Part shown: positions 1 to 6,726 of the stretch, one piece after another | How positions within the stretch are numbered: position 1 is the first letter of the stretch | Layout of the letters: every line of letters begins with the position of its first letter | DNA from: Oceanospirillaceae bacterium UBA1126 | Lineage (GTDB): Bacteria > Pseudomonadota > Gammaproteobacteria > Pseudomonadales > Balneatricaceae | Assembly (NCBI GenBank): GCA_002312935.1 | Contig: DCAT01000075.1 | Span: 11,234-24,643 of the forward strand | DNA: 13,410 nt | Direction of reading: 5' to 3' | Made by a program: the position numbers and the translations under genes | The notes under the pieces: model-generated | Told to the model about the DNA's origin: nothing | Seen by the model: only the letters and a program-made list of their open reading frames with translations | The model's database searches: none

Positions 1-222
1 AGTAGGGACTGCCAGCAAACTATTGAGTAAACTTATTGCAACCCAACGACCAGGAAAACGAAAATAGGCTAGCATAAATCCAGCACTCAACGCTGGCAAT
101 AAAGCAATTAATAAAGCGCTGGCTGAAACACTAAAAGACACTCCAACAATTCCCCACAGTTCTGGGTCGCCACTTAAGAGCTGAGCGATAGCAGTGCTAA
201 ATGTAGTCCAAAGATCATTCAT
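1..222 (-). CDS. tupB: Tungstate ABC transporter permease TupB (partial, N-terminal 74 residues)
   Basis: Inner-membrane permease expected to carry tungstate delivered by TupA. The reading frame runs from an ATG at 222 to the window edge, so only the first 74 residues are seen. After a short cytoplasmic start there is a long hydrophobic stretch (about residues 24-55, containing VSASALLIALLPALSAGFML), then RFPGRW and a second hydrophobic stretch, ISLLNSLLAVPT. A first helix, a basic RFPGR-like turn and a following LLN...P segment are typical of the TupB/ModB permease N-terminus. It starts 8 bp after the tupA stop with no strong Shine-Dalgarno sequence, which suggests translational coupling. 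The ATPase gene (tupC) would be expected beyond the left edge; that is inference. Identity rests on context plus a partial sequence. Confidence 0.8.
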   Translation of the reverse strand, partial: MNDLWTTFSTAIAQLLSGDPELWGIVGVSFSVSASALLIALLPALSAGFMLAYFRFPGRWVAISLLNSLLAVPT

Positions 223-230
223 TGAGTTAA

Positions 231-1043
231 CTATAGCGCCGAAGGCACAAATAATACCTCGCCATTTATACGAAATTTTCCAATAATTCCCTGCCCCTCT
301 GAACTCACCATCCATTGAGCAAACTCACGAGCAGATTTAACATTAGCATGTTGGTGACGCACTGGGTTAACTAAAATCACCTGATAGGGGTTGAGTAAAC
401 GAGGGTCAGTTTCAAGCACCAAACGCAATGCAAGCTTGTCTTTTAAGGCCAACCAAGTCCCTCGGTCAGTCAAGGTATAGGCACCTAGTTCAGACGCCAT
501 TTGTAAACTGTGGCCCATACCTCGGCCAGACTCAAGATAACCAGCAAAGCTAGGCAAAGCTCCCAGGTGCTGCCATAATTGCAACTCCTTTTTATGAGTT
601 CCTGAGTCATCGCCACGGGAAATAAAACGTTGATTAGATAACATTATAAGAGACAACCCTTCGGTCACAGTCTGGGCTAAGCTTACCTGTGCTGCATCAT
701 CTTTAGGGCCTACCAAAACAAAGTCGTTGTACATCACGCCAAGGGGTTCAATACCAAAACCTTGGTCAATAAACCGTGCTTCTGCAGAAGGCGCATGGGT
801 CATTACTAAATCTACATCACCATTTTCTGCCATCTTTAACGCTTTGCCAGTTCCTACAGAGATCACTTGTACCTCAGTCTGGCTAACGTTCGCATAGTGG
901 TTTAATAAATAATCCAATAAACCTGAGTTATAGGTGCTAGTAGTGGTGGCGAATCTAATACTATCAGCCATGGCTATACCACTCACAAAGGTCAATACCA
1001 TTGCCAACAGGGTTGGAATAAGCGGTAATCGAATAGGTTTCAT
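231..1043 (-). CDS. tupA: Tungstate ABC transporter substrate-binding protein TupA
   Basis: Periplasmic binding protein for tungstate, the first component of a Tup-type ABC importer (270 aa). A signal peptide is visible: basic KPIR, a hydrophobic core, and a likely cut after AMA at residue 26. The mature protein has the TupA signatures in order: TTTST (33-37), SGLL (40-43), GTGKAL (64-69), THAPSAE (82-88), YNDFVLVGP (105-113) and SRGDDSGTH (142-150). The TTTST and RGDDSGTH segments are those expected to coordinate the oxyanion in this family and separate it from ModA. The gene begins 8 bp after aroC and is followed at 8 bp by tupB, so it is probably cotranscribed with aroC. No clear ribosome-binding site is visible. 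Molybdate could also bind; the sequence alone does not settle selectivity. Confidence 0.93.
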   Translation of the reverse strand: MKPIRLPLIPTLLAMVLTFVSGIAMADSIRFATTTSTYNSGLLDYLLNHYANVSQTEVQVISVGTGKALKMAENGDVDLVMTHAPSAEARFIDQGFGIEPLGVMYNDFVLVGPKDDAAQVSLAQTVTEGLSLIMLSNQRFISRGDDSGTHKKELQLWQHLGALPSFAGYLESGRGMGHSLQMASELGAYTLTDRGTWLALKDKLALRLVLETDPRLLNPYQVILVNPVRHQHANVKSAREFAQWMVSSEGQGIIGKFRINGEVLFVPSAL

Positions 1044-1051
1044 GGTGGTTT

Positions 1052-2137
1052 TTACTTTATGGTGGGAAGATCATAGCTAGGTGTGCCATTCTGCCCACGC
1101 TGACGAAGAAAATGGTCTATTAACGTCAACGCCACCATTGCTTCAGCAATAGGTGTAGCGCGAATACCTACACAAGGGTCATGACGGCCTTTAGTGATCA
1201 CTTCCACTGAGTTGCCATGCAGATCAATAGATTGCCCAGGCAAATGTAAGCTTGAAGTGGGTTTAAGCGCAATTCGGGCAATAATATCTTGGCCACTACT
1301 TATACCACCTAAAATGCCACCCGCATGATTAGATAGGAAACCTTCAAGGGTCATTTCATCACGGTGTTCTGTGCCGCGCTGGGCAACAACCTCAAAGCCA
1401 TCACCTATTTCTACACCTTTAACAGCATTAATGCTCATTAACCCGTGGGCTAATTCAGCATCTAAACGGTCAAAAACTGGCTCACCGATACCTGCCGCTA
1501 CACCAGTTGCAATAATAGTCACTTGTGCACCAATAGAGTCGCCCGATTTTCTAAGGGCATCCATGAACTGTTCAAGTTCTTCAATCTTATCAGCCTGACC
1601 ACAAAAAAATGGATTATCATTGACAATCTGAGGTTCTGAGCAGTCCAGCTTAATTGGACCCAATTGTGAAAGATAACCACTGATACTGATACCTTGACCA
1701 GCTAAAAACTTTTTAGCGATGGCACCCGCTGCTACACGCATGGCTGTTTCACGGGCTGACGACCGGCCACCACCACGGTAATCGCGTACACCATACTTAT
1801 GCATGTAGGTATAATCCGCATGGGCAGGACGAAACTGATCCTTTATGTTGCCGTAGTCCTTAGATCGTTGGTCTGTGTTTTCAATGATAAGACCAATAGG
1901 GGTGCCGGTAGTTCGACCTTCAAATACACCCGATAAGATTCGCACCTGGTCAGCCTCTCGGCGTTGGGTCGTGTGCCTAGATTTACCCGGCTTACGGCGA
2001 TCTAAATCAACTTGTAAATCAGCCTCAGTCAGCTCAATGCCTGCTGGGCATCCATCAATTGTGGCGCCCAAGGCTGGGCCATGGCTTTCGCCAAAGGTGG
2101 TGACCGTAAACAACTTACCGAAGGTATTGCCAGACAT
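1052..2137 (-). CDS. aroC: Chorismate synthase
   Basis: Converts 5-enolpyruvylshikimate 3-phosphate to chorismate using reduced FMN. It is the last common step to aromatic amino acids, folate and quinones, and acts in the cytoplasm. The 361 aa length is normal for the bacterial enzyme. Family signatures are present: FGESHG (15-20) with the conserved His19 and GATIDGCPAG after it; GGGRSSARETAMRVAAGA in the middle; and GRHDPCVGIRATPIAEAM near the C-terminus. The first residues, MSGNTFGKLF, match the usual start, with a GAG Shine-Dalgarno core about 10 nt upstream. It lies downstream of prmB, as in E. coli and Pseudomonas, but the 69-bp gap holds its own promoter-like sequence and a palindrome. 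tupA follows after 8 bp, which is an unusual partner. Confidence 0.98.
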   Translation of the reverse strand: MSGNTFGKLFTVTTFGESHGPALGATIDGCPAGIELTEADLQVDLDRRKPGKSRHTTQRREADQVRILSGVFEGRTTGTPIGLIIENTDQRSKDYGNIKDQFRPAHADYTYMHKYGVRDYRGGGRSSARETAMRVAAGAIAKKFLAGQGISISGYLSQLGPIKLDCSEPQIVNDNPFFCGQADKIEELEQFMDALRKSGDSIGAQVTIIATGVAAGIGEPVFDRLDAELAHGLMSINAVKGVEIGDGFEVVAQRGTEHRDEMTLEGFLSNHAGGILGGISSGQDIIARIALKPTSSLHLPGQSIDLHGNSVEVITKGRHDPCVGIRATPIAEAMVALTLIDHFLRQRGQNGTPSYDLPTIK

Positions 2138-2167
2138 GACATTTTTACTCTAAAATTTTTCAAATTA

Positions 2168-2197
2168 ATTATAGCTGTTTAGTATACTAAGCAGCAA
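2168..2197 (-). promoter_or_regulatory. Putative sigma70 promoter of aroC(-tupAB)
   Basis: Read on the minus strand, a perfect -10 hexamer TATAAT (2168-2173) lies 18 bp after a weak -35, TTGCTG (2192-2197, 3 of 6 matches). The expected transcript would start near 2161 and leave a leader of about 24 nt before the aroC ATG. The -10 is strong and the -35 weak, as in regulated promoters. A 22-bp palindrome fills the spacer. Seen in sequence only; not tested. Confidence 0.5.
2174..2195. repeat. 22-bp near-perfect palindrome (operator-like) in the aroC promoter
   Basis: The core TTAGTATACTAA is a perfect 12-bp palindrome. It extends on both sides to GCTG...CAGC with a single mismatched pair, so 20 of 22 positions are symmetric. 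It sits between the -35 and -10 of the putative aroC promoter, the normal place for a repressor site. It is AT-rich and lacks a following T-run, so it is not an intrinsic terminator for prmB. The half-site TTAGTA shares TAGT with the CTAGTT half-site known for TrpR operators, but that resemblance is weak. Confidence 0.55.
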
Positions 2198-2206
2198 ACA
2201 ATAGAC

Positions 2207-3115
2207 TTATGAGCGGGATTGATACCATGCTCTAAATCTGTCTTGATATTGCCTACATTGCCTACCTGTGAGGCAAAAAACACCGTTACCACCAGCACTT
2301 AAATCGAGCCACATAAAGGGTACTTCAGGTAAAGCCTGTTGCAGTGCTACTTCACTATTGCCTACTTCAATAACGATAAGCCCCTGTTCTGAAAGCCAAT
2401 CTGCAGCTTGGGCCAGCATTGCTGCAGTCAGGTCTAATCCGTCGACACCTGATACCAGGGCCAACTTGGGTTCGTGGGAAAATTCCACAGGCATGTCATC
2501 ATAGTCTTTCGCGTCCACATAAGGTGGGTTACTAACAATTAAATCATAATGTTTAGCAGATAAACCCAAAAATAAGTTGGAATCAAACACCCGCACTCGA
2601 TCAGCCACACCATGGTAATCAATGTTTTCTTGACTCAGCACTAATGCCGCAGGGTCAATGTCCACCATATCAACATGAGAAATATCCATGTGCAAGGCCA
2701 TAGCAATGCCAATACAGCCGCTGCCGCAGCAAAGATCTAGTGCAGTTGTTGGAATATTTTTAACAAAAGGAGAAAAATGCCTACCAATAAGTTCTGCCAT
2801 TGGCGACCGGGGAATAATGACGTCCTGACTCACCTTAAAGGGAATTTCTGCAAACCAAGTTTCACCTAACAGGTAAGGCAAAGGCAAACGCTGCTGAATA
2901 CGTTTACCTAACCAATCTTCAATGCTTAATAACTGCTCCTTAGTGAGCACCTTTTGTAATTGATCTTTTTGTGTATCTAAGGGCATACCACAGGCTCCTA
3001 GCACTAAAAAAACAGCCTCATCCCAGGCATTGTCAGTGCCATGGCCAAAGTGCACCTGAGCTTCAATGAGCGCGGCTTCAGCTGTGTTTATGGCTTGGGA
3101 TAAATTAATAAGCAT
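2207..3115 (-). CDS. prmB: 50S ribosomal protein L3 N5-glutamine methyltransferase PrmB
   Basis: SAM-dependent enzyme that methylates a glutamine of ribosomal protein L3. It belongs to the HemK/PrmC family, with features particular to PrmB. Numbered from the chosen start, these are FGHGTDNAWDEA (23-34), the SAM loop DLCCGSGCIGIAM (127-139), the acidic VDIDP that follows, and the catalytic SNPPYVDA (195-202), whose NPPY binds the glutamine side chain. The C-terminal half keeps EFSHEPKLALVSGVDGL and the final GGNGVF. I prefer the ATG at 3115 (302 aa, MLINLSQ...) because it gives the usual PrmB N-terminal length. An in-frame ATG at 3148 would add 11 residues of no obvious family similarity, and neither has a strong ribosome-binding site. 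The gene order smr-prmB-aroC is conserved in gammaproteobacteria. Confidence 0.95.
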   Translation of the reverse strand: MLINLSQAINTAEAALIEAQVHFGHGTDNAWDEAVFLVLGACGMPLDTQKDQLQKVLTKEQLLSIEDWLGKRIQQRLPLPYLLGETWFAEIPFKVSQDVIIPRSPMAELIGRHFSPFVKNIPTTALDLCCGSGCIGIAMALHMDISHVDMVDIDPAALVLSQENIDYHGVADRVRVFDSNLFLGLSAKHYDLIVSNPPYVDAKDYDDMPVEFSHEPKLALVSGVDGLDLTAAMLAQAADWLSEQGLIVIEVGNSEVALQQALPEVPFMWLDLSAGGNGVFCLTGRQCRQYQDRFRAWYQSRS

Positions 3116-3147
3116 GACTTTTAAACAATAATAATTTAATGGCGCCA

Positions 3148-3176
3148 TTGTAAGCTAAGCCCCGGCCCGATACCAT
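3148..3176 (+). promoter_or_regulatory. Weak candidate promoter for the smr gene
   Basis: TTGTAA (3148-3153) and TACCAT (3171-3176) are separated by 17 bp, each with 4 of 6 matches to sigma70 consensus, 32 bp before the smr ATG. It lies in the 93-bp divergent gap with prmB. Weak evidence; listed because a promoter is required somewhere here. Confidence 0.25.
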
Positions 3177-3208
3177 ATTGGCATGAACACAAACTGCATT
3201 TAGAAACC

Positions 3209-3811
3209 ATGAACTCAACTTCAGACCAAGACCCACAAAACCCATTAACAGAACTAGATTTTGAGTCAGCATTTGGCGCGGCGTCGCCGTTAAAAAAAAC
3301 TGGACGTCAGACGGCACCAGCGTTTAAAGGCGCTGACATTTTAAGCTCTGCTGCACGCAGAGCTGCTGCAGTTGAACTTGTTCAAGAAAAAGCAGCACTT
3401 GGGGAGCAAGGATTTGAAATGTTAGAGTCAGAACAAAACATTACCTACTCACGCGTGGGCCTAGATGGCGGCAGTCTGCGCAGGCTCAGTAATGGCCACA
3501 TGCGTCCAACCCTCACTCTTGATTTACATGGCTACCGTATAGAGACAGCGCGGGACTCAGTGTGGAACGCGGTTAAACATGGTCAGACTGAAGGAGACCG
3601 TTGTTTGCTTATAGTGCACGGAAAAGCTGGGGCAGGTTATAGAGACGAAAATGGTGAAATTAGAGGCGCAGGACAAGCCTTAATTAAGTCCCATGTAAAC
3701 CACTGGTTGCAGCAACTTGATGCCGTTCTAGCGTTCACCTCTGCCCTACCAAAAGATGGTGGCACCGGCGCACTGTATGTATTACTTAAAAAGGCTGCAA
3801 AAAGAGGGTAA
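3209..3811 (+). CDS. Smr domain endonuclease, SmrA-like
   Basis: Small Smr (MutS2 C-terminal) family protein of 200 aa. The first about 95 residues are polar and charged and look partly helical. The Smr domain follows, with LDLHG (104-108, the DxH catalytic motif of family nucleases), LLIVHGKAG (133-141) and the closing LPKDGGTGALYVLLKK (180-195). E. coli SmrB, whose gene is next to prmB, cleaves mRNA at collided ribosomes. This protein occupies that genomic position, but its IKSHVNHWL...GGTGALYVLL tail resembles SmrA (YdaL) and the Pseudomonas homologue more closely. I therefore assign the family but not the symbol or the exact substrate. An insertion of roughly 14 residues (YRDENGEIRGAGQA) after HGKAG is lengthier than in the E. 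coli SmrA I recall. ATG chosen at 3209; only a weak ribosome-binding site (TAGAAA) precedes it. Confidence 0.85.
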   Translation: MNSTSDQDPQNPLTELDFESAFGAASPLKKTGRQTAPAFKGADILSSAARRAAAVELVQEKAALGEQGFEMLESEQNITYSRVGLDGGSLRRLSNGHMRPTLTLDLHGYRIETARDSVWNAVKHGQTEGDRCLLIVHGKAGAGYRDENGEIRGAGQALIKSHVNHWLQQLDAVLAFTSALPKDGGTGALYVLLKKAAKRG

Positions 3812-3930
3812 TATAGTCTCAAGCCTTTACCTTAGCCATCGCTTCACGTATTGTGCGCGTAAAATTTGATCTCTGTTTTATTATCCCACTGGTAATGAGA
3901 GCAGCAACAAAAATAGCAATGAGAAGGTCT

Positions 3931-4473
3931 ATGGAAAAAGCATACGAAAACATCCTTACCAGTATTGGTGAAGATTTAAATCGCCCAGGTTTAAAGGACA
4001 CGCCTAAGCGGGCAGCTAAAGCCTTTAAATTCCTTAATAATGGCTACGATAAAAATGTTGACGAAGTCATTAACGGTGCACTATTTCCGTCAGACAATGA
4101 AGAGATGGTGATTGTTAAGGATATAGAATTGTACTCTTTGTGTGAGCATCACCTTTTGCCGTTTATTGGCAAGTGTCATGTGGCTTATTTGCCTTCAGGT
4201 AAAGTGCTAGGTCTGTCAAAAGTAGCTCGTATTGTAGATATGTTTGCTCGTCGTTTACAGATTCAAGAAAATATGACTAAACAAATTGCCGATACTATTA
4301 TGGACGTTACACAGGCTAAGGGAGTCGGTGTGGTCATTGAAGCACAACACATGTGTATGATGATGCGTGGAGTGCAGAAACAAAATGCAAGTATGAAAAC
4401 TTCTGTTCTGCTAGGGAAGTTGCGCGAAGATGCACGCACTCGTGCAGAGTTTTTGACATTAATTAAGTCTTAA
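3931..4473 (+). CDS. folE: GTP cyclohydrolase I
   Basis: Catalyses GTP to 7,8-dihydroneopterin triphosphate, the first step of tetrahydrofolate synthesis, as a zinc-dependent cytoplasmic multimer. From the ATG at 3931 the protein is 180 aa, normal for short bacterial FolE. Visible motifs are RPGLKDTPKRAAKAF (18-32), the zinc and substrate segment CEHHLLPFIGKCHVAY (71-86), LGLSKVARIVDMFARRLQIQE, and QHMCMMMRGVQK (139-150), where His140 and Cys142 complete the zinc and active site. The start MEKAYENIL matches the family. AGAAGG lies only 3 nt upstream, so the ATG at 3919 (four residues longer) is also possible. The frame stays open back to 3853, but the extra N-terminal residues look non-conserved. 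The 119 bp before it after smr holds no clear promoter. Its 3' end overlaps the convergent patatin gene by 11 bp. Confidence 0.96.
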   Translation: MEKAYENILTSIGEDLNRPGLKDTPKRAAKAFKFLNNGYDKNVDEVINGALFPSDNEEMVIVKDIELYSLCEHHLLPFIGKCHVAYLPSGKVLGLSKVARIVDMFARRLQIQENMTKQIADTIMDVTQAKGVGVVIEAQHMCMMMRGVQKQNASMKTSVLLGKLREDARTRAEFLTLIKS

Positions 4474-4477
4474 TTAA
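4459..4477. repeat. 19-bp perfect palindrome holding both convergent stop codons
   Basis: TTAATTAAG, a central T, and CTTAATTAA form a perfect odd palindrome. The folE TAA (4471-4473) and the patatin-gene TAA (4463-4465 on the opposite strand) occupy mirror positions, so both proteins end in LIK-S or LIK-T. A CTTTTT run follows on the plus strand, so it might act as a weak terminator for folE. The stem is almost all A-T, so strong termination is doubtful. Confidence 0.6.
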
Positions 4478-5332
4478 CTTTTTATTACCCTGCAGTACTT
4501 CAAGTGCTGCATGTCGACCAATCTCTATCATTTCTTTGGCTCGATAGAGTTCAAAAAAATTGCAGGCGTTGCGATCTATATTGATCTCAATGTCTGGTTC
4601 ATAGCCTGCCATTTTGTATTTCGCCATGGTCGCCTGCATGGTTTCAAAACACTGATTTAGCATTTCCATCTTATTCCATTGCAAATGACTACGCTGACTT
4701 TTTGAGGCGTTTACGCCAGATAATATCGAGTCGTCGCCATATTTTGCACTATTTAATAGTAACTTCTGCCCAGGTCGAACGTTTTTTACGTTAGTATTTA
4801 AATTAACCGAAATAATTAAATCAGCTTGATCTGGCACTACAGGCATAATAGGCACAGGATTAAGTAACCCCCCATCTACCAAGAAGCGACCCTTCTCTGT
4901 GACTGGCATAATCATCCCAGGCACTGCAACACTGGCTCGTATTGCATCCATTATGTGACCAGACTGAAACCACACCTCTTGCTGCTTAACTAAGTCTGTA
5001 GCCACAGCAGTATAAGGTATGGGCAGGTCTTCAATCAGCTGGTCTCCTACAAAGTCTTCAAGGATAGCGTAGGCTTTTTCGCCACGGATTGCGCCCATGG
5101 ACAGCAGAGACATATCAACTAAACGGAACACATCAAACCTTGATAAACCTGACACCCACTCAGTAAAAGCAGGCAACTTACCCGCTGCATACATGCCTCC
5201 CACTACAGCACCCATCGAGCATCCAGACACACTAATAATATCAAAGCCCTGTTCTTCTAATATTTGAATTACGCCAATATGGGCGTTGCCTCTGGCGCCA
5301 CCACTACCCAAAACTAGTGCAACTGTAGGCAT
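4463..5332 (-). CDS. Patatin-like phospholipase family protein (RssA-like)
   Basis: Predicted serine lipid acyl hydrolase with a Ser-Asp dyad, 289 aa, cytoplasmic or membrane-associated; no signal peptide is visible. The patatin fold signatures are present: GSGGARGNAHIG at 9-20 (oxyanion hole), GCSMG at 37-41 with nucleophile Ser39, RASVAVPGMIMPV at 132-144, and DGGLLNPVPI from 153 with catalytic Asp153. This set and the size fit the bacterial RssA/YlbK-type subgroup. The C-terminal third (MLNQCFETMQATMAKYKM...EINI...FFELYRAKEMIEIGR) continues that subgroup's ending. The ATG at 5332 has an AAGGA ribosome-binding site 9 nt upstream. It is a single-gene unit facing folE. The substrate is unknown. 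Upstream on the minus strand a TATACA element could be its -10, without a good -35. Confidence 0.9.
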   Translation of the reverse strand: MPTVALVLGSGGARGNAHIGVIQILEEQGFDIISVSGCSMGAVVGGMYAAGKLPAFTEWVSGLSRFDVFRLVDMSLLSMGAIRGEKAYAILEDFVGDQLIEDLPIPYTAVATDLVKQQEVWFQSGHIMDAIRASVAVPGMIMPVTEKGRFLVDGGLLNPVPIMPVVPDQADLIISVNLNTNVKNVRPGQKLLLNSAKYGDDSILSGVNASKSQRSHLQWNKMEMLNQCFETMQATMAKYKMAGYEPDIEINIDRNACNFFELYRAKEMIEIGRHAALEVLQGNKKLIKT

Positions 5333-5371
5333 GTTTATTATCCTTTGAAGTGTTACATTCTAAAGCCAGTG

Positions 5372-5377
5372 TATAAT
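5372..5377 (+). promoter_or_regulatory. Isolated perfect -10 hexamer in the gene-free gap
   Basis: TATAAT on the plus strand with no convincing -35 at 16-18 bp. The only reading frame below it is a 19-codon ORF (5408-5467) with no ribosome-binding site. It lies in the 252-bp gap between the patatin and DUF4334 genes and might mark a short unannotated transcript. Low confidence. Confidence 0.2.
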
Positions 5378-5584
5378 TTAGGCATCTTTAGATTAGTTGG
5401 TGTACCCATGGTCACAACTGGTTTAATTCATAGCTCACTCAAATTAAATCTGGCCCTACTGCATTAGACTTATACCAAACAATTTATTACTTAAACTTCA
5501 CCATAAGGTCAGCCATTAGCTTAGCTTTTAATCATTTAAAGAGGAAGTGTGAACACACGTTTCAAATAATAATACCACTTACTA

Positions 5585-6154
5585 TCACTCGCTATAGTGC
5601 CATGATCTTTCATTTTGCAACACAAAAAAGAAAGGTTGCTCCATCCCTTTACGATCCATAATTCCAAGGACGGTATTACTATCAACTTGACGAAATACGT
5701 CGTTGATCGGTTTATGATCATAGATCATAGTTGCACTAACTTTGCCACGATAGCTGGTCATTCTCAGTCGGGCCCGGGAGCGTTGGGTTGTTAACAAAGG
5801 TATAAAGTACTGCATTAGACGTCCCAAAAAAGGCGCCTTTAGAATAGGCATAACATCAAGCGCACACAAAGGGATCAAGGCAGGGTTCACATTTACTTTG
5901 CTACCGCGCCTATGTGTGAACACCAAGGGATGAACATGCTCAGCACTTTCAAATGTCTTTCCGTACCAATGGTAAACTTCCAACACCCCGTCGAGCGAGT
6001 GGCCAGTGGGAAAGCTTGCCCCTTTCCAGTTTCCAAGCATAAAGTCAATATTGACACCATTGAGGCTATCAAATAGCGCTAGCGCCTCATGTGTGGTTGC
6101 ACTACCCGCAGCAATGAAGTCAGAAAATGAATCTGAATTGGATTTCTTATCCAT
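5585..6154 (-). CDS. GXWXG/DUF4334 two-domain protein of unknown function
   Basis: A 189-aa soluble protein without signal peptide or membrane segment. The N-terminal half carries the GXWXG domain, with FMLGNWKGASFPTGH (38-52) and the conserved HVHPLVF (73-79). The C-terminal half matches the DUF4334 pattern: RLRMTSYRGKVSATMIYD (129-146), KPINDVFRQVD, then MDRKGMEQPFFFVL (166-179). The two domains usually occur together in one protein of this size and have no established activity that I know of. The start at 6154 has an AAAAGG ribosome-binding site 6-7 nt upstream. It lies 24 bp after the DUF4892 gene in the same direction, so it is probably the last gene of the sixA group. No terminator is obvious after it; a short GTGTG-TT-CACAC hairpin near 5550 is weak. 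Confidence 0.85.
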   Translation of the reverse strand: MDKKSNSDSFSDFIAAGSATTHEALALFDSLNGVNIDFMLGNWKGASFPTGHSLDGVLEVYHWYGKTFESAEHVHPLVFTHRRGSKVNVNPALIPLCALDVMPILKAPFLGRLMQYFIPLLTTQRSRARLRMTSYRGKVSATMIYDHKPINDVFRQVDSNTVLGIMDRKGMEQPFFFVLQNERSWHYSE

Positions 6155-6178
6155 GTTCGACCTTTTATTTGTTTTGCG

Positions 6179-6715
6179 TTAAAACACCGATCCCTTAATC
6201 ATTTCTAGGTGTAAGTACACTTTTTTGTTGCCCCGCTCAGTGCTGTAAAGTGCATAATAGTTCTGCCCCTTTAAAGTGTCTTGCTTTAGAGCAGCATAAG
6301 ACTGCTGGCTATCTAGGCCGTAGAGGCGTGATTGATGAAACACCTGATTTGCCCATTGGTTACTAGACCCACAAGAGCGTCCGTGGCATTGATACAGCAC
6401 TTCTACATTAACTGCTTTGAGTTCCGTTAAAGCTTTTTCATGAACCATTTTAGCGCTTAACCCTGGCATCATTTCCCAGGTGTAACTACTAAGCTGGCCT
6501 GACAAAGACAAGTTATATTCAGCTCCAATTACGCCATTAACCTTGCGCATCGCGCTAGTGGGTAGCGTGTAGTATGGTGCACTTATCTGTGTTTGTTGAA
6601 TCAAAAAACTGTTTTGAGTCACATCCAAATTCACCTCTGCTTGAGCGACTAAAGACACACAAAAGCAACTTATTAAGATGCTGGCATTGCTTGTTAAACG
6701 AGAAAATATAGCCAT
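6179..6715 (-). CDS. DUF4892 domain protein, probably periplasmic
   Basis: A 178-aa exported protein of unknown function. I chose the ATG at 6715 over 6760. It follows an AAAGG ribosome-binding site by 8 nt and starts exactly at a signal peptide (MAIFSRLTSNASILISCFCVSLVAQA, cut after residue 26). The longer version would overlap sixA and bury the signal. The DUF4892 pattern is clear in the second half: CHGRSCGSSNQWANQVF (110-126), RLYGLDSQQSY (130-140), ALYSTERGNKKVYLHLE (155-171). The conserved pair Cys110/Cys115 could form a disulfide in the periplasm. It begins 11 bp after the sixA stop, so the two are cotranscribed. In Pseudomonas, similar proteins are also annotated only as hypothetical. 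Confidence 0.88.
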   Translation of the reverse strand: MAIFSRLTSNASILISCFCVSLVAQAEVNLDVTQNSFLIQQTQISAPYYTLPTSAMRKVNGVIGAEYNLSLSGQLSSYTWEMMPGLSAKMVHEKALTELKAVNVEVLYQCHGRSCGSSNQWANQVFHQSRLYGLDSQQSYAALKQDTLKGQNYYALYSTERGNKKVYLHLEMIKGSVF

Positions 6716-6726
6716 ATTAATTACCT

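Noticed and set aside
3853..3930. N-terminal extension of FolE by 26 residues
   Set aside because: The added residues do not resemble FolE and the ATG at 3931 gives the family's usual start; the frame is simply open upstream.
3819..4001. Minus-strand 60-codon frame with a hydrophobic centre, antisense to the folE start
   Set aside because: It starts at a GTG with a poorly spaced ribosome-binding site and lies opposite the conserved folE N-terminus and its leader. The hydrophobic stretch is explained by the complementary codons.
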